Positions 5,148 to 5,762 of a stretch of 5,762 bases of DNA are shown piece after piece. The notes beneath the pieces are model-generated. The model made no database searches and was not told where the DNA came from. It saw only the letters and a list, made by a program, of their open reading frames with translations. This DNA comes from Actinomycetes bacterium. Its GTDB lineage: Bacteria; Actinomycetota; Actinomycetes; Streptosporangiales; Streptosporangiaceae. Numbering within the stretch: position 1 is the first letter of the stretch; each line of letters begins with the position of its first letter. Position numbers and translations under genes: made by a program. Where the stretch lies: NCBI GenBank assembly GCA_023425615.1, contig JAFACJ010000040.1, positions 1 through 5,762 of the forward strand, written 5' to 3'.

Positions 5148-5762
5148 ATGGAACAGGCAGTGGAGCGTCTCGGATACGTCGTGATGGGCGTCCCGGACCT
5201 CGCCGAGTCGACGAGGTTCTACGCCGGCGTCGGGCATCTGACCGTGCACGACAGCTCGGAGAAGGCGAGCTTCCTCGGTGGCGGGTACGACCACCACTGG
5301 CTGCGGCTGGAGGAGAACGGGAACCGGCGCGGGCTGATGCGCGTGGGTTTCCGGCTGACGGGCGACGAGGCGCTGTCCGAGGTCGCCGGCCGGCTGGACG
5401 AACGCGGCATCCGGTTCACGGAGATCGGCGACCTGGAGGGCGACGGGATCGACCGCGGCCTGCGGTTCACCGATCCCGACGGTGTCGAGGTCGACGTCTA
5501 CACCGACATGCTGTCCCGCGCGGTGAAGCCCGCCCAGGACGCCGTGCGCATGACGGAGATGCTGCACGCGGTGTGGTTCTCGACGGACCCCGTGGCGGCG
5601 CACCGGTTCTACGCCGAGGTCCTCGGATTCCGGGCCTCGGACTGGATCAAGCGCAACGCGGTGTTCATGCGGTCGGCGAACAACTACCACCACTCGCTCG
5701 GCATCTTCCGCTCCAGCCCGCAGCGCGCCGCGTCCATGGACCACTTCTGCATCCTCGTGGAG
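5148..5762 (+). CDS. VOC-family type I extradiol dioxygenase (catechol 2,3-dioxygenase-like), C-terminus cut off
   Basis: The first 205 residues of a two-domain protein that stays open to the right edge. The ATG at 5148 has GGAG (5139-5142) five bases ahead. Each half shows the vicinal-oxygen-chelate repeat: LGYVVMGVPDLAESTRFYA (8-26) with RGLRFTDPDGVEVDVYTD (103-120), then LHAVWFSTDPVAAHRFYAEV (139-158) with MDHFCILVE (197-205). H140 and H199 fall at the two metal-binding His positions of the catalytic second domain. Their spacing of 59 residues is close to that of BphC- and XylE-type enzymes. The metal-ligand Glu expected about 50 residues later lies beyond the window. Such enzymes use Fe(II) (sometimes Mn) and O2 to open catechol-type rings next to the hydroxyls. 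Other two-domain VOC enzymes cannot be fully excluded without the rest. The gene is divergent from the OCD-aldolase pair and shares its candidate operator. Confidence 0.85.
   Translation, partial: MEQAVERLGYVVMGVPDLAESTRFYAGVGHLTVHDSSEKASFLGGGYDHHWLRLEENGNRRGLMRVGFRLTGDEALSEVAGRLDERGIRFTEIGDLEGDGIDRGLRFTDPDGVEVDVYTDMLSRAVKPAQDAVRMTEMLHAVWFSTDPVAAHRFYAEVLGFRASDWIKRNAVFMRSANNYHHSLGIFRSSPQRAASMDHFCILVE

Noticed and set aside
5070..5744. Minus-strand open frame (224 residues) opposite the dioxygenase gene
   Set aside because: The plus strand encodes a convincing VOC protein with paired repeats and metal His; this frame is its mirror.

Overview
The window is very GC-rich, has tightly packed genes, uses both GTG and ATG starts, and carries a GntR/FCD regulator that looks leaderless. 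Together these suggest a high-GC actinobacterium; the genus cannot be fixed from the sequence alone. It reads as an accessory catabolic locus. No rRNA, tRNA, CRISPR array, insertion sequence or phage gene is visible.

Layout, left to right. Minus strand, unit 1 (reading from 1960 down to 1): a divergent prephenate-dehydratase-like protein (1139-1960), a cyclase-family (kynurenine formamidase/isatin hydrolase fold) metal hydrolase (135-1097), and the first 45 residues of an aldehyde dehydrogenase (1-135). The last two genes share one base in a TGATG stop/start overlap. Minus strand, unit 2: a GntR-family regulator of the FCD subgroup (2059-2826), separated from unit 1 by a GC-rich hairpin (2010-2041). 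Minus strand, unit 3: an ornithine cyclodeaminase/mu-crystallin-family protein (3986-4975) followed by a DHDPS-family class I aldolase (2917-3933). Plus strand: a divergent two-domain VOC protein of the type I extradiol dioxygenase class (5148 to the right edge, C-terminus missing), read away from unit 3 out of a 172-bp shared intergenic region.

How the parts may fit. Extradiol ring cleavage, a pyruvate-type Schiff-base aldolase/hydratase, a cyclase-type hydrolase, an aldehyde dehydrogenase and an OCD-type imine/keto-acid enzyme are all plausible steps in breaking down an aromatic compound, perhaps a nitrogen-containing one. The substrate is not evident. Three of the enzymes depart from the textbook active site of their family: the PDT-like protein has GGW in place of TRF, the cyclase has Gln at two metal-ligand His positions, and the DHDPS-like protein has no GTTGE threonines. 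They probably act on non-standard substrates.

Regulation. The window has three AT-rich islands, and each sits at a promoter. Each carries a copy of the same 12-bp, nearly palindromic motif, AGTGTATACAGT. It lies before the PDT-like gene (11/12 match), before the regulator itself (10/12), and between the divergent OCD and dioxygenase genes (12/12). The simplest reading is that the local GntR protein controls all three units and itself. This shared operator, with an unusual enzyme set, is the main discovery here.
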